A stretch of 64,000 nucleotides of DNA from an uncultured Collinsella sp. (GTDB lineage: Bacteria; Actinomycetota; Coriobacteriia; Coriobacteriales; Coriobacteriaceae): assembly GCA_902494345.1 (NCBI GenBank), contig CABUSV010000003.1:62001-126000 (forward strand), written 5' to 3'. Every line of letters begins with the position of its first letter. The first letter of the stretch is position 1. Both the position numbers and the translations under genes were made by a program. The notes under the pieces are model-generated. The model did not search any database. It worked only from the letters and a program-made list of their open reading frames with translations, and was not told the DNA's origin. This document shows, in pieces, positions 62,804 to 64,000 of the stretch.

Positions 62804-64000
62804 TGGCTGCACGCTTTGGTGACATGCTGCTCGAGCAGCGTCGCCGAATGGGCCTTTCCATTCAGCAGGTCGCCAACACCATCAAAATCAGGCCGCAGAT
62901 CATCGAGTTTTTCGAGAATGGCAATTTTGCATCGATGCCTCCGCGCGGCTATGCGCAGGGCATGATTTCGAGCTATGCGCGCTTTTTGGGCCTCAATCCG
63001 CGGGAGGTCGTCAACGCTTATTTTGACGATCTGATGGCATATGAGCGCGAGACGTCGCAGCAGGGTGGTCGTTTTCAGGACGCCGCCGGCTACGTCAATT
63101 CGCGTTCCTCGGTCGATAACGGCCGGTTCCTTATGGTTCAAGGCGGGCGTTCGACGCGTTATGGCCAGCGCCCTCAGCAGGCTGGCTATGTTACCGAAAC
63201 GGGCTCGAGCGAGGAGATTCGTTCCCAGCGCGATCGTTTTCGCAGTACGCCGGCGCCCGAGGAGCGTGCACTCCCCGCTGCCCGCGGTGTCGCTCGAGAC
63301 CCTCGTGCCGGCTACGGCGATGGTGGTTATTCCGATCGCGGGTACCGTGGCGTTTCTTCCGGTCGTCCGCGCGGCGGCTATGCAGACGCCGATACTACGC
63401 AGGTGACGCCTCGCCTTCGGTCTCAGTCACAGCCTTATAGCCAGCGCTCCTCGGCGCCTCGCTCGGGCCAGCGCAACTACCAGGGTCGGGGCGCGCACGC
63501 CCCCCGCTCAGGCCAGCGCAATATGCAGCGCCAGGGTAGCTATCGCGGACGTTCCGACAATAACCGCGGTCGTATGCCCCAAGGCATCGGTCGCGGTGGT
63601 TCCAATCGTGGACGCGGTGGTGGGCGTGCCCCCCAGAACAACGGTCTCGATCCTCGTATCGTTTACGCCGGTATCGGCGCCGTGGCGCTGCTTCTGATCG
63701 TGCTCATCGTGGTGCTCCTGCGTGGCTGCGGCTCCTCGGCGCCCGAGTCGACGCCCGAGACGCCCGTTGCCACCAAGACAACGACTAAGAAGTCTTCCAA
63801 GAAGACCGAATCCGTCGATGAGGATACCGATGAGACGACGGACGAGTCGACCGATTCGGACGCCGCCAAGACGACGGCCAAGAAGGAAGAAAACGAGGTC
63901 ACAAAGGTCAAGATCTCCGTTGCCAAGGGCAAGACTGCTTGGATTGAGGTCAAGGTCGATGGCAAGTCGGTCTATGGCGCCCAGGCGACCGGCCCCTTTG
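62803..64000 (+). CDS. RodZ-like helix-turn-helix membrane protein, 3' end cut off
   Basis: Starts at ATG 62803, overlapping the ftsK stop (TGATG), and stays open to the end of the window (399 codons). Residues 1-70 are a RodZ-type HTH (GDMLLEQRRRMGLSIQQVAN, IKIRPQIIEFFENGNFASMP, RGYAQGMISSYARFLGL). Residues ~90-280 are low-complexity and very rich in Arg, Gly, Gln and Ser, including RGG-like repeats. One membrane helix follows (~286-308), then a Thr/Lys/Asp-rich stretch and the start of an extracytoplasmic DUF4115-like domain (VKISVAKGKTAWIEVKVDGK). RodZ anchors the MreB cytoskeleton; role here inferred. Confidence 0.82.
   Translation, partial: MAARFGDMLLEQRRRMGLSIQQVANTIKIRPQIIEFFENGNFASMPPRGYAQGMISSYARFLGLNPREVVNAYFDDLMAYERETSQQGGRFQDAAGYVNSRSSVDNGRFLMVQGGRSTRYGQRPQQAGYVTETGSSEEIRSQRDRFRSTPAPEERALPAARGVARDPRAGYGDGGYSDRGYRGVSSGRPRGGYADADTTQVTPRLRSQSQPYSQRSSAPRSGQRNYQGRGAHAPRSGQRNMQRQGSYRGRSDNNRGRMPQGIGRGGSNRGRGGGRAPQNNGLDPRIVYAGIGAVALLLIVLIVVLLRGCGSSAPESTPETPVATKTTTKKSSKKTESVDEDTDETTDESTDSDAAKTTAKKEENEVTKVKISVAKGKTAWIEVKVDGKSVYGAQATGPF

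Overview
The window is a 64 kb stretch of high-GC, gene-dense chromosome. It carries almost only core genes, and the content suggests an anaerobic, fermentative actinobacterium of the class Coriobacteriia, most likely Collinsella or a close relative. That assignment is an inference. It rests on an actinobacterial single-chain integration host factor (mihF) beside gmk and rpoZ, Firmicutes-like operons (rpsB-tsf-pyrH-frr-uppS-cdsA-dxr-rseP-ispG-proS and comEA-comEC-holA-rpsT-lepA), frequent GTG/TTG starts, and fermentation enzymes (AdhE; pyruvate phosphate dikinase with its regulator). No tRNA, rRNA, CRISPR array, prophage or classical insertion sequence was recognised.

Layout. 1-8.3 kb: trmD (5' end cut off), lepB, glyQS, then the dikinase regulator and ppdK. 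8.3-15.1 kb: rplS, rnhB and a DNA-processing operon (yraN, comM, dprA, trmFO, xerC). 15.3-25.4 kb: translation factors, UMP kinase, and isoprenoid, undecaprenyl and phospholipid genes, ending with proS. 25.6-29.1 kb: two minus-strand genes, an APH-fold kinase and adhE. 29.3-30.3 kb: a REP-associated transposase gene between two inverted 51-bp repeats. 30.4-36.4 kb: rpmB (minus), then the pyrimidine operon pyrR-B-C-K-D-F behind a structured leader. 36.6-39.0 kb: mihF, gmk, rpoZ, thiI. 39.2-50.3 kb: comEA, comEC, holA, rpsT, lepA, dus, hemW and two dnaJ-type genes. 50.3-55.3 kb: mtaB, phoH, ybeY, dgkA, era, recO. 55.4-64 kb: rpsO, pnp, RNase J, ftsK and a RodZ-like gene that runs off the end.

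How the genes work together. Much of the window serves translation (ribosomal proteins, EF-Ts, RRF, LepA, three tRNA synthetase genes and tRNA modification), envelope precursor synthesis (DXR, IspG, UppS, CdsA, undecaprenol/DAG kinase, RseP, signal peptidase), nucleotide synthesis (pyr operon, pyrH, gmk) and RNA turnover (PNPase, RNase J, YbeY, RNase HII). Two separated operons form a DNA uptake and processing set: yraN-comM-dprA-trmFO-xerC and comEA-comEC.

The most interesting observations are these. An identical 20-bp direct-repeat motif sits 71 and 75 nt upstream of the two DNA-uptake operons. xerC appears to lack an ATG/GTG/TTG start for its conserved N-terminus. A DnaJ-type protein has its last C-terminal domain replaced by membrane helices, next to an ordinary DnaJ. 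The RseP-type site-2 protease carries a winged-helix-like insertion. The transposase element is a clean REP/RAYT unit.
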